A stretch of DNA of 22,196 bases from Oscillospiraceae bacterium (GTDB taxonomy: Bacteria; Bacillota_A; Clostridia; Oscillospirales; Oscillospiraceae). The notes beneath the pieces are model-generated. The model had not been told where the DNA came from. It did no database searches and was given only the letters and a program-made list of their open reading frames with translations. The stretch covers positions 1 through 22,196 of the forward strand of contig JAFOBK010000042.1 in assembly GCA_017381835.1 (NCBI GenBank). The letters are read 5' to 3'. Shown here piece after piece: positions 7,054 to 13,906 of this stretch (positions are counted from its first letter, which is position 1; each line of letters begins with the position of its first letter). A program made the position numbers and the translations under genes.

Positions 7054-8763
7054 TTAATTTTCATCTAAAGTTTCCAGGAAAGCACAAGTGTTTACGCTAT
7101 CAGCATAGATGGTAATAAATTCAGTGCGGGCACGAATGATTCCATCCTGATCCGCGCTGCGCCAGGTAATATCCAGGCTGGCTATAGAACCATTCATTCC
7201 GTGATACCAATCACTTTGTGCAAGCAGACCTGCTTCGGAATCCGCCTCCAAGGCTTCCAGCAGCGCTGTTTTTTCTTCCGGCAGGAATATCTGTGTCCTC
7301 TTATCACCCTCATCATTATGCCAGTAGACAATACCCATTTCCAGCGTATCTTTTACTTCATTCCAGTCATTGATATCAAAGACTGACCGCAAATCGCTGA
7401 AGAAAGGTCTTAAGCTTTCTGCTGTCTGACTTTCCACAGGTATCTGATAGCTTCGGAGCACCATTCTTCCCGTTTCCAGCCGGTACATCACACTGACAGA
7501 CATCCGCTCCCCAGCAGTATCATCCTGACTGTTAATCATATCCCTATGCAAATTCTGTACCAGCGCGATTTCCTCGGGATCGGTGATATAGCGCCCACCT
7601 CGATTATCGTAGTCACTTGTATAATGATAAGAACTGCTAAAAGGATACAAGCAAGCAAACTCTACATCCTGAGTTTGAGGAATATACTGCGTAATCCCCA
7701 GAGGATCCAAAATTGTCAGGCCAACACTTCCGGCAAAGGCAACTGCAAATACACCAAAACTCAGCAGTACCTTCTTAGTGAAAATCTTGACTGTTCTCTC
7801 CAGTAACATCCAACCGGTGAACCAGCCAATTAGAATGCCCACCGCCAAAAAGAGATAGCCGCTGGATATACCGGAAACCACGCCGAAAAACACCCCGGAA
7901 AATGCGTATACCAAAGTTCCCATGGTCAGGGTATAGGCCAGCAGGAATACCATCTTGATTGGCCGGAAGCTGATGAAATCACCGGCGGTTTCCAGATGAC
8001 GTCTGCGGTAAAGCGCCCAGGCAAAACCCATAAACAGGACACCCAAACCGCAGCAAATATATAGGTACGTCCAGTCCTGGGTCATAAAGCCCCGGAAGAA
8101 TCCCCCCAGAATCTTGTCATAATAGAAATCCATGTATCTGTGCGACATCATAGAGATCACCGGGCAGAACTGAGAAAAGCTTTTCTCAGACAGCACCACA
8201 CCGGGAAGCAGGGGTTGATAAACAAGAGTTGCTAACCAAAAGACCAGCATAGACAGGAAATTGATCAGCGCATAAATCGCTATCATGTTCAACCGCTTGC
8301 CTGCGCACAGGGCACTGAACACCGCCACGCCGAAGAAGAACACAAACTGCAGAAGGCTTGTAGCCTGCCAGACCAAAGCGATCCAGAAATATTCTCCCAG
8401 CGCAATAGCTGCCACAGTACCGCCAACAATAGCAGGGATCAGAGCAAACACCAATCCGCTGGCAAGGTTTGTCAGCAGCCAGCCTTCTCTTCTCATTGGC
8501 ATGGCATGCAAGCCATTACACAGTCGACTATCGAACAGGTCGCCAAACAGGCAGGCCGCCACAATCATGGCATAGACCATATGAAATACTGCCACAGGCC
8601 CCATGATATAGTTTAAATCATTGGCAACAATTCTCGCAGAACCCAAATCCAATGTCAAAAGGCCCAGCACCTCTGCTACTGCGAACAGCGCCCAAAGGGG
8701 TGCAAACCGGGTGAGGTTTTTCCGCAGAACCGTTACATTAAAGAAGGATGTTCTTGACTTCAT
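7054..8763 (-). CDS. ABC transporter permease with large C-terminal extracytoplasmic domain
   Basis: 569 residues. Roughly the first 360 are hydrophobic, with about ten segments (for example 21-39, 56-76, 100-125, 130-152, 158-182, 238-254, 270-290, 295-320, 336-355). The last 200 residues are polar with few hydrophobic stretches, consistent with an outside domain. The frame overlaps the end of the ABC ATPase gene by 26 bases and has its own GGGAGG site 9 bases upstream, showing tight coupling. The arrangement GntR, ATPase, permease is that of YtrA-type operons, which in Bacillus respond to cell-wall-active antibiotics. The substrate cannot be told from sequence; export or target protection is an inference. 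I did not recognise the C-terminal domain with certainty. Confidence 0.8.
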   Translation of the reverse strand: MKSRTSFFNVTVLRKNLTRFAPLWALFAVAEVLGLLTLDLGSARIVANDLNYIMGPVAVFHMVYAMIVAACLFGDLFDSRLCNGLHAMPMRREGWLLTNLASGLVFALIPAIVGGTVAAIALGEYFWIALVWQATSLLQFVFFFGVAVFSALCAGKRLNMIAIYALINFLSMLVFWLATLVYQPLLPGVVLSEKSFSQFCPVISMMSHRYMDFYYDKILGGFFRGFMTQDWTYLYICCGLGVLFMGFAWALYRRRHLETAGDFISFRPIKMVFLLAYTLTMGTLVYAFSGVFFGVVSGISSGYLFLAVGILIGWFTGWMLLERTVKIFTKKVLLSFGVFAVAFAGSVGLTILDPLGITQYIPQTQDVEFACLYPFSSSYHYTSDYDNRGGRYITDPEEIALVQNLHRDMINSQDDTAGERMSVSVMYRLETGRMVLRSYQIPVESQTAESLRPFFSDLRSVFDINDWNEVKDTLEMGIVYWHNDEGDKRTQIFLPEEKTALLEALEADSEAGLLAQSDWYHGMNGSIASLDITWRSADQDGIIRARTEFITIYADSVNTCAFLETLDEN

Positions 8764-9619
8764 AGTTCACACCTCCCAGCTCATAAATAAAGATCTCTTC
8801 CAGAGAAAGGGGCAGCACATCAAAGTAAACGGGGTTGGCAGCACTGACCTTTTGAGTGATGGTCTGCGCATCGCCCCGGACAACCAGGGTCTTCAGGCGG
8901 CCAGCCTGGGTTTCATGGAGAATCTCAAGGCCCTCCGGCACTTCGCCCACCATCTGCAGCTTATAGGTCAGGCCCTGCATATCGGCTAAACTCCGCTCCA
9001 GCAGCATCTTGCCATGATCCATAATACCCACATGGTCGCAGATATCCTCCAGCTCTCTTAAGTTATGGGAGGAGATCAGCACGGTGGTGCCGTTGCCGGC
9101 CACATCGGACATGATGAGACTCCATACCTGACGGCGCATCACCGGATCCAGGCCATCCACCGGCTCGTCCAGGATCAGCACATCGGGATGGCAGCAAAGG
9201 CAAAGGTGGAACGCCGCCTGCTTCTGCATACCTTTGGAAAACCGGCGGATCTGTCCCTTGCGGGGAAGCTGGAAAACCTCAAAGAGCTTTTCATACAGCG
9301 CTTCGTCAAAATTGGGATACATACCTTTATAAAAGGTCTTCATTTCATCCATGGATGCGGAGGGAAAATAGAAAATATCGTCGGGGATATAACCCATGCG
9401 GATTTTATTCTCAGGGTTTTCGTAAACAGGCATACCTTCCAGGGTGATGCTGCCGGAATCGGGGCGGTAAATGCCGGTTATCAAGCGAATTGCTGTAGAC
9501 TTGCCGGCGCCGTTAGGGCCAACCAGGCCATAGACACTGCCCTTGGGCACAGTCATGGAAAGATCGTCAAGAGCCTTGAACTTGCCAAAGGTCTTGGTCA
9601 CATTTTTTACTTCAAGCAT
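8738..9619 (-). CDS. ABC transporter ATP-binding protein (YtrB/BcrA-like)
   Basis: 293 residues forming the nucleotide-binding subunit for the permease encoded next. Visible motifs are Walker A GPNGAGKS (34-41), the Q-loop region where MGYIPDD (75-81) replaces the usual Gln, an SKGM signature (129-132, RRFSKGMQKQ), Walker B VLILDEP (147-153), the D-loop GLD (156-158) and switch His185 in ISSHNLRE. The SKGM signature is typical of drug and bacteriocin exporter ATPases of the BcrA/EcsA type. About 80 residues after the core form a small accessory C-terminal region. The start at 9619 has AGGAGG 8 bases upstream and overlaps the regulator's stop by 8 bases, so translation is coupled. Confidence 0.93.
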   Translation of the reverse strand: MLEVKNVTKTFGKFKALDDLSMTVPKGSVYGLVGPNGAGKSTAIRLITGIYRPDSGSITLEGMPVYENPENKIRMGYIPDDIFYFPSASMDEMKTFYKGMYPNFDEALYEKLFEVFQLPRKGQIRRFSKGMQKQAAFHLCLCCHPDVLILDEPVDGLDPVMRRQVWSLIMSDVAGNGTTVLISSHNLRELEDICDHVGIMDHGKMLLERSLADMQGLTYKLQMVGEVPEGLEILHETQAGRLKTLVVRGDAQTITQKVSAANPVYFDVLPLSLEEIFIYELGGVNYEVKNILL

Positions 9620-9956
9620 CCTGCATACCTCCTACATGCTTCAGAATTTCCTCCCGGGTGACACCCTGGGACAGGAGTTGGGAAATCACTCCATCCAGCT
9701 TTCCCCAATCCGGTGCCGTTTCCGCACCGCAAACAAAGCAGCCTTTGCCGGGCAGCGTTTCGATCACACCCTGCTGCTCCAGCTCCCGGTAGGCACGCTG
9801 GATGGTGTTGGGGTTAATGGAAAGTTGGGCTGCCAGCTCACGGACAGAGGGCAGTTTATCCCCCGGCTGCAAAATACCGGCGGTAATCTGACCGCGAATG
9901 TTGTCCATAATTTGGGTGTAGATCGGTTTGGCATCCCGGTAATCCAGGTGTACCAT
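9612..9956 (-). CDS. GntR-family repressor, YtrA subfamily
   Basis: 114 residues, a short GntR protein. The winged HTH covers about 8-75 (QIMDNIRGQITAGILQPGD, then LPSVRELAAQLSINPNTIQR, then GVIETLPGKGCFV), followed only by a small tail of about 35 residues instead of a ligand domain. That is the mark of the YtrA subfamily, which usually represses its own ABC operon. Two ATGs are in frame. The upstream one at 9962 is one base from AGGAGG, while 9956 is seven bases away, so 9956 is the likely start. Its likely operator is the large inverted repeat at 9978-10018. Inducer unknown. Confidence 0.92.
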   Translation of the reverse strand: MVHLDYRDAKPIYTQIMDNIRGQITAGILQPGDKLPSVRELAAQLSINPNTIQRAYRELEQQGVIETLPGKGCFVCGAETAPDWGKLDGVISQLLSQGVTREEILKHVGGMQDA

Positions 9957-9977
9957 ACGCATCCCTCCTAAAAATTC

Positions 9978-10024
9978 AACTGTACTAATACAGTCATTGT
10001 AACTGTATTAGTACAGTTTGTCAA
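9978..10024 (-). promoter_or_regulatory. Promoter with built-in double operator for the gntR-ABC operon
   Basis: Minus-strand TTGACA (10019-10024) and TACAAT (9996-10001) are exactly 17 bases apart. The spacer (10002-10018) is one arm of a perfect inverted repeat whose other arm lies at 9978-9994, over the predicted start of transcription (near 9989). Each arm contains ACTGTA-N4-TACAGT and is itself a near palindrome, so two repressor dimers could bind, one between the -35 and -10 boxes and one at +1. Assigning the GntR protein as the binder is inference from position. Confidence 0.85.
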
Positions 10025-10033
10025 GCATATTTT

Positions 10034-10059
10034 AAAGCCCGGTCTTTCGACCGGGCTTT
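10034..10059 (-). terminator. Hairpin terminator after rubrerythrin
   Basis: AAAGCCCGGTC (10034-10044) pairs perfectly with GACCGGGCTTT (10049-10059) around TTTC. It lies 11 bases past the rubrerythrin stop and just before the ABC operon promoter. The T tract on the minus strand is short (TTTAAAA), so efficiency may be moderate. Confidence 0.75.
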
Positions 10060-10070
10060 TATCCCATATC

Positions 10071-10613
10071 TTAGTAGTTTTCCTTACGGACTTCGAAGAA
10101 TGCCTGGGGATGAGCGCAGACGGGGCAAACCTTGGGCGCTTCCTCACCGATGACCAGGTGGCCGCAGTTACGGCATTCCCACATGACGATGCCGGCCTTC
10201 TTGAAGACCTGCTGGGTCTCGATGTTGTTCAGCAGAGCACGGTAGCGCTCCTCGTGGCTCTTCTCGATGGCAGCAACGCCGCGCATCTGCTCAGCCAGAG
10301 CATGGAAGCCTTCCTCGTCAGCTTCCTTAGCCATACGATCATACATATCGGTCCACTCGTAGTTCTCGCCGTTTGCAGCCTCTACCAGGTTTTCAGCAGT
10401 GTTGTTCAGCTCACCCAGAGCCTTGAACCACAGCTTTGCATGCTCCTTCTCGTTCTCAGCGGTAGCCAGGAACAGTGCAGCGATCTGCTCATAGCCTTCC
10501 TTCTTAGCCTTGGATGCAAAGTAAGTGTACTTATTGCGAGCCTGGGACTCACCGGCAAATGCTTCCCACAGGTTCTTTTCGGTCTTAGTACCGGCATAAG
10601 GATTCTTAGCCAT
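10071..10613 (-). CDS. Rubrerythrin (diiron peroxidase with rubredoxin-like domain)
   Basis: 180 residues. Rubrerythrins reduce hydrogen peroxide in the cytoplasm of anaerobes, taking electrons from rubredoxin or NADH oxidoreductases. The four-helix ferritin-like domain (about 10-138) carries candidate iron ligands Glu22 (GESQARNKY), Glu55 and His58 (ENEKEH), Glu97/Glu101 and Glu117/His120 (EKSHEERY). The C-terminal rubredoxin-like domain has C147-x2-C150 and C163-x2-C166, a complete Fe(SCys)4 set. The start at 10613 was chosen because AGGAGG is 8 bases upstream; the in-frame ATG at 10619 is only 2 bases from it. It is divergent from a Crp/Fnr regulator with back-to-back promoters, which suggests shared redox control. 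Codon use looks like that of a well-expressed gene. Confidence 0.95.
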   Translation of the reverse strand: MAKNPYAGTKTEKNLWEAFAGESQARNKYTYFASKAKKEGYEQIAALFLATAENEKEHAKLWFKALGELNNTAENLVEAANGENYEWTDMYDRMAKEADEEGFHALAEQMRGVAAIEKSHEERYRALLNNIETQQVFKKAGIVMWECRNCGHLVIGEEAPKVCPVCAHPQAFFEVRKENY

Positions 10614-10675
10614 ATTCATTTCCTCCTGTAATATTAATGATAACGCTGTGTTTCCACAGACTATCTTACGGGTTT

Positions 10676-10703
10676 ATCATATCATATTTGTGTTTCAAGT
10701 CAA
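10676..10703 (-). promoter_or_regulatory. Promoter of rubrerythrin
   Basis: Minus-strand TTGACT (10698-10703) and TATGAT (10676-10681) with a 16-base spacer. Its -35 box lies 8 bases from the -35 box of the divergent regulator promoter. Confidence 0.6.
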
Positions 10704-10711
10704 TATGTGAA

Positions 10712-10740
10712 TTGACACCCCTCTTCAACTTTTGTATACT
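10712..10740 (+). promoter_or_regulatory. Promoter of the Crp/Fnr regulator operon
   Basis: TTGACA (10712-10717), a 17-base spacer and TATACT (10735-10740), near consensus. AGGAGG follows at about 10750-10755, so the leader is very short. The inverted repeat GTCAAT-N6-ATTGAC (10699-10716) spans both divergent -35 boxes and may be an operator. Confidence 0.8.
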
Positions 10741-10762
10741 TGTGCTAATAGGAGGGATCACC

Positions 10763-11422
10763 ATGTCCATTGCTCAATATTTCCCTGTTTTTTCAAAATT
10801 AACCCCCCAGCAGCAGCAAATGGTGCTGGATTATACTGCAATTCGTACTGTTCCCGCAGGTACCGTAGTTCACAACGGCGCTGTGGAATGTACCGGTTTT
10901 CTGCTGGTGCGCAGCGGTCAGCTGCGGGCCTATACTTTGTCCGAAGAAGGCCGTGAAGTCACGGTCTACCGGCTGTTTGACCATGATTGCTGTCTGTTTT
11001 CTGCCGCCTGCATCATGTCCAGCCTCCAGTTTGAAGTGATCATTGAAACGGAAAAGGATTCGGAAATTTTCATCATTCCCCCTTCCGTCTATCAGAAGCT
11101 GATGAATGAGTCTTTGCCCGTATCCAAATATACCAACGATCTAATGGCCTCCCGTTTTTCCGAAGTCATGTGGCTGATGGAGCAAATCATGTGGAAGAGC
11201 TTTGACAAGCGGCTGGCCGCTTTCCTGCTGGAAGAAGCCGCCATTGACGGCACAAAGCTCCTGAAAGTCACCCACGAGCGAATCGCCAATCATATGGGCA
11301 CCGCCCGGGAAGTTGTCACCCGGATGCTGCGCTATTTCCAGAGCGAAGGTCTGGTAAAACTGACACGGGGCACCATTGAAATTATTGATGAAGCAGGCCT
11401 CAGTGCCTTGCAGGATGGTTGA
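10763..11422 (+). CDS. Crp/Fnr-family transcriptional regulator
   Basis: 219 residues. The N-terminal cyclic-nucleotide-binding fold (about 8-120) contains VRSGQLRAYTLSEEGREVTV (49-68), and a winged HTH of the Crp type lies at about 147-210 (VTHERIANHMGTAREVVTRM, 169-188). There is no N-terminal Fe-S cysteine cluster as in classical Fnr. There are four cysteines in the sensor domain (43, 76, 77, 83; DCCLFSAAC), which could serve in redox or metal sensing (inference). The start at 10763 has AGGAGG 7 bases upstream; the frame is open further upstream, but that part lies ahead of the promoter. The gene is followed after 3 bases by a radical SAM gene and is divergent from rubrerythrin, its likely target. 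Confidence 0.9.
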   Translation: MSIAQYFPVFSKLTPQQQQMVLDYTAIRTVPAGTVVHNGAVECTGFLLVRSGQLRAYTLSEEGREVTVYRLFDHDCCLFSAACIMSSLQFEVIIETEKDSEIFIIPPSVYQKLMNESLPVSKYTNDLMASRFSEVMWLMEQIMWKSFDKRLAAFLLEEAAIDGTKLLKVTHERIANHMGTAREVVTRMLRYFQSEGLVKLTRGTIEIIDEAGLSALQDG

Positions 11423-11425
11423 TTT

Positions 11426-12283
11426 ATGAGTTATGTAAACTGCAAGCTATGTCCCCGAGAATGCGGTATTGACAGAACCGCCGGTAAAACGGGATATTGC
11501 CGCTGCCCTGACACCGCAATGGTTGCCAAAACCATGCTCCACAAGTGGGAAGAACCTGCCCTGGCGGGCAACGGCGGCAGCGGTGCCATCTTCTTCGGCG
11601 GCTGCACCCTTGGCTGTAAATACTGCCAGAATCGGGCAATTTCCGGTGCGCCCACAGGTAAACCCATGGACAGCGCCCAGCTGCGCCAGGCAATGGAAGA
11701 TCTGATCGCCCAGGGCGCGGAAAATATCGACCTGGTGACTCCTACTCAGTATTTGCCCACCGTCCGTCCCGCCCTTTCCCCCAAGCTAACCGTACCGGTG
11801 GTGTACAACTGCGGCGGTTATGAGCGGGTGGAAACTATACAGTCCCTGGATGGTCTTGTGGATATTTATCTGCCTGACATGAAATATGCCGACAATCGGC
11901 TGGCCAAGGCTCTTTCCGGCTGCGGAGATTACTTCCAGGTGGCTGCCAAAGCCATCAAAGAAATGGTTTCCCAGGTCGGTCCCGTGAAGTGGAATGGCGA
12001 CAAGGTGGTGCGGGGTGTGATCATCCGCCATCTGATATTGCCCGGTTTTGTGGATAATTCTCTGAAAGTATTGGATTGGATCGGCGAAACCTTCCAATCC
12101 GGCGAAGTGCTGGTAAGCCTGATGCGGCAGTACACCCCCATGCCGGGTCTGCCCGCTCCCTTAGACCGGCCCATCACCGAAGAAGAATACGACAGTGTCC
12201 TCAGCTGGATGTTCCTGAACGATTTGGAGGGGTTCACCCAGGAGGATTCTGCATCTGATACCGCATATATTCCGGATTTTTAA
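11426..12283 (+). CDS. Radical SAM protein, PflX-like (pyruvate formate-lyase activase-related)
   Basis: 285 residues. The radical SAM motif C60-x3-C64-x2-C67 (GGCTLGCKYCQN) binds the [4Fe-4S] cluster that cleaves S-adenosylmethionine. An N-terminal Cys block (Cys6, 9, 13, 25, 27; CKLCPRECGIDR and GYC) precedes it and is characteristic of the PflX/COG1313 group, whose substrate is not known. Downstream stretches NIDLVTPTQYLPT and DIYLPDMKYAD are typical of the barrel. It starts 3 bases after the Crp/Fnr stop with only a weak AGGA upstream, so it is probably translated by coupling. Context suggests activation or repair of an oxygen-sensitive enzyme, which is only inference. It is not a canonical PflA, which lacks this N-terminal Cys block. 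Confidence 0.87.
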   Translation: MSYVNCKLCPRECGIDRTAGKTGYCRCPDTAMVAKTMLHKWEEPALAGNGGSGAIFFGGCTLGCKYCQNRAISGAPTGKPMDSAQLRQAMEDLIAQGAENIDLVTPTQYLPTVRPALSPKLTVPVVYNCGGYERVETIQSLDGLVDIYLPDMKYADNRLAKALSGCGDYFQVAAKAIKEMVSQVGPVKWNGDKVVRGVIIRHLILPGFVDNSLKVLDWIGETFQSGEVLVSLMRQYTPMPGLPAPLDRPITEEEYDSVLSWMFLNDLEGFTQEDSASDTAYIPDF

Positions 12284-12299
12284 CACGAGCATCATGCTA

Positions 12300-12414
12300 C
12301 GTCATTACGAGGAGGTCGGCAATTGCCGACCGACGTGGTAATCCGTTCTCCTTTTGGCATTGCTAAATTGTAAGGAGCAGCGGATTGCCACGGGCTAACG
12401 CCCTCGCAATGACG
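12300..12414. repeat. MITE-like imperfect inverted repeat, type 2
   Basis: A 115-base element with ends CGTCATTACGAGG and CCTCGCAATGACG, inverted with one mismatch. Inner arms GTGGTAATCCG and CGGATTGCCAC, and TCTCC and GGAGC, also pair in part. A nested stem GGTCGGCAATTGCCGACC lies near the left end. Similar hairpin repeats recur in clostridial genomes (from memory). It fills the gap between the radical SAM gene and the carboxypeptidase gene and may also act as a terminator. Confidence 0.75.
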
Positions 12415-12492
12415 TGTTTTTATTGCAGCATTCCCGGTATATTCCCTGGACGGGCTTCATAAGTTACCACAGAATGTGTGGGAGGGAATGTT

Positions 12493-13638
12493 ATGAAACG
12501 TCTGGGATGGATTTTGGTTGTGCTTTCGCTGCTGATGGGTCTTCTCCCCTTTTCCGCAAAAGCAGCCGATTTGGAAGTAGAAGCAAAAAGCGCTCTGCTC
12601 ATGGATGTGGCCACCGGCACTGTGCTCTTTGAACAAAACAGCCATGAAGCGCTGGCTCCCGCCAGTGTCACAAAGGTAATGACCATGCTGCTCATTATGG
12701 AAGCCATCGACAGCAGCAAGATCGGCTGGGGAGATTCTGTCACTGCCTCGGAAGCCGCTGCCGCAAAGGGCGGCAGCCAGGTGTTTTTGAAGGTTGGGGA
12801 GAGTATGACCGTGGAGGATATGGTGAAGTCCATTGCGGTCAGCTCCGCCAATGACTGCGCCTGCGCCATGGCAGAACATCTTGCCGGCAGCGAGGCCGCC
12901 TTTGTGGAGAATATGAATGCCCGGGCCAAGGAACTGGGCATGGAAGACACCAACTTCGTCAACTGCACCGGCCTTGACGATGCCGAGGATGCCAGTGCCC
13001 ACAGAACCTCCGCCCATGATATCGCGCTGATGAGCCGTGAGCTTCTGAAAAATCATCCGGATATTACGAAATTCACAACCATCTGGATGGACACCATCCG
13101 AAATGGGGAATTCGGTCTTTCCAACACCAATAAAATGGTGCGGTTTTACAATGGATGCACGGGTCTAAAAACAGGGTTCACCCGGGGTGCCGGCTACTGT
13201 CTGTCCGCTTCCGCGGAAAGAGAAGGTTTGCAGCTCATCGCCGTGGTCATGGGGTGCGAGACCTCCCAAAAGCGGTTTGCAGCATGCAAAAGTATGCTGG
13301 ACTACGGATTTGCCAATTTTGCTTTAATTGAACCTGAGCTTCCGGAGGTTTCTTCTGTGTCGGTGAAATTAGGTATTGCCGATTCTGTGAACGCGGTTCC
13401 CGCCAGTGACGGCAAAATGCTCATCGACAAGAGTCAGAAAGCTTCGGTATCTACGGAAGTTCAATTGGAGGAAGAAGTGACCGCTCCCGTGAGCAAAGGC
13501 CAAAGGCTGGGCACCATGACCGTCAAAGCCGGAGATCGGATATTGGCAGAAATCCCAATGGTGGCAGAAGCGGGTGTGGAGAAACTCACCTGGGGACAGA
13601 TGTATTTGCGGCTTTTGAAGAAGATTTGTATGAAATAA
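12493..13638 (+). CDS. D-alanyl-D-alanine carboxypeptidase (PBP5/DacF type)
   Basis: Low-molecular-weight penicillin-binding protein that removes the terminal D-Ala from peptidoglycan stem peptides at the outer face of the membrane. 381 residues. A signal peptide is clear (KR, hydrophobic 6-20, cleavage likely after the SAKA at 21-24). All three active-site motifs are present: SxxK S58-V-T-K61, SxN S118-A-N120 and KTG K226-T-G228. A smaller beta domain follows (about 285-360), and the C-terminus (WGQMYLRLLKKICMK) looks like an amphipathic membrane anchor. The start at 12493 has GGGAGG 7 bases upstream; an in-frame GTG at 12478 lacks a site. DacF is the usual sporulation-linked name in Clostridia, but the sequence alone does not decide among paralogues. 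Two composite repeats follow. Confidence 0.93.
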   Translation: MKRLGWILVVLSLLMGLLPFSAKAADLEVEAKSALLMDVATGTVLFEQNSHEALAPASVTKVMTMLLIMEAIDSSKIGWGDSVTASEAAAAKGGSQVFLKVGESMTVEDMVKSIAVSSANDCACAMAEHLAGSEAAFVENMNARAKELGMEDTNFVNCTGLDDAEDASAHRTSAHDIALMSRELLKNHPDITKFTTIWMDTIRNGEFGLSNTNKMVRFYNGCTGLKTGFTRGAGYCLSASAEREGLQLIAVVMGCETSQKRFAACKSMLDYGFANFALIEPELPEVSSVSVKLGIADSVNAVPASDGKMLIDKSQKASVSTEVQLEEEVTAPVSKGQRLGTMTVKAGDRILAEIPMVAEAGVEKLTWGQMYLRLLKKICMK

Positions 13639-13642
13639 TATC

Positions 13643-13803
13643 GGGAGGGTCAAGACCCTCCCCTACATTCTTATATCAAGTTTACATAATCTCAAATTTG
13701 TAGGGGCCGGCGTCTTCGACGGCCCGTTGCCGTAATTGAATACGTAAGTCAGCGGGGCGTCGTGGGCGCCGCCCCCTACAGCATATTAGTTTACATAATT
13801 TTA
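13643..13803. repeat. Composite hairpin repeat, copy A
   Basis: Begins with the palindrome GGGAGGGTCAAGACCCTCCC (13643-13662) followed by CTACA, then AGTTTACATAAT (13679-13690), TTTGTAGGGGC with a stem-loop GGGCCG...CGGCCC (about 13703-13724), a CGCCCCCTACA end (about 13769-13779), and again AGTTTACATAAT (about 13788-13799). The same words in the same order recur in copy B past the MerR-type gene. No T tract follows the first hairpin, so it is not an obvious terminator. Confidence 0.75.
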
Positions 13804-13851
13804 CAAAAATATCGGAATCACCTGTATTTTGCTTTTTCTCTCGGAAAACCC

Positions 13852-13889
13852 TTGACTTTTACCCTGCGTCAAATAGTATTCTATGGGTA
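13852..13889 (+). promoter_or_regulatory. MerR-type promoter with 19-base spacer
   Basis: TTGACT (13852-13857) and TATTCT (13877-13882) are 19 bases apart, the overlong spacing typical of promoters that MerR-family activators untwist. The stretch also carries TTGAC...GTCAA (13852-13872) and TACCC...GGGTA (13860-13889) dyads. Likely autoregulated. An alternative -10, TAGTAT at 13874, gives a 16-base spacer. Confidence 0.5.
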
Positions 13890-13906
13890 GACAAGGGGGT
13901 GTTCCC

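Noticed and set aside
10699..10716. Canonical FNR site between the divergent promoters
   Set aside because: The form GTCAAT-N6-ATTGAC is not TTGAT-N4-ATCAA. It is kept only as a possible operator, since facing -35 boxes explain part of the symmetry.
13643..13662. Terminator after the carboxypeptidase gene
   Set aside because: The palindrome is strong but no T tract follows, and an identical copy sits after another gene as part of a repeat.
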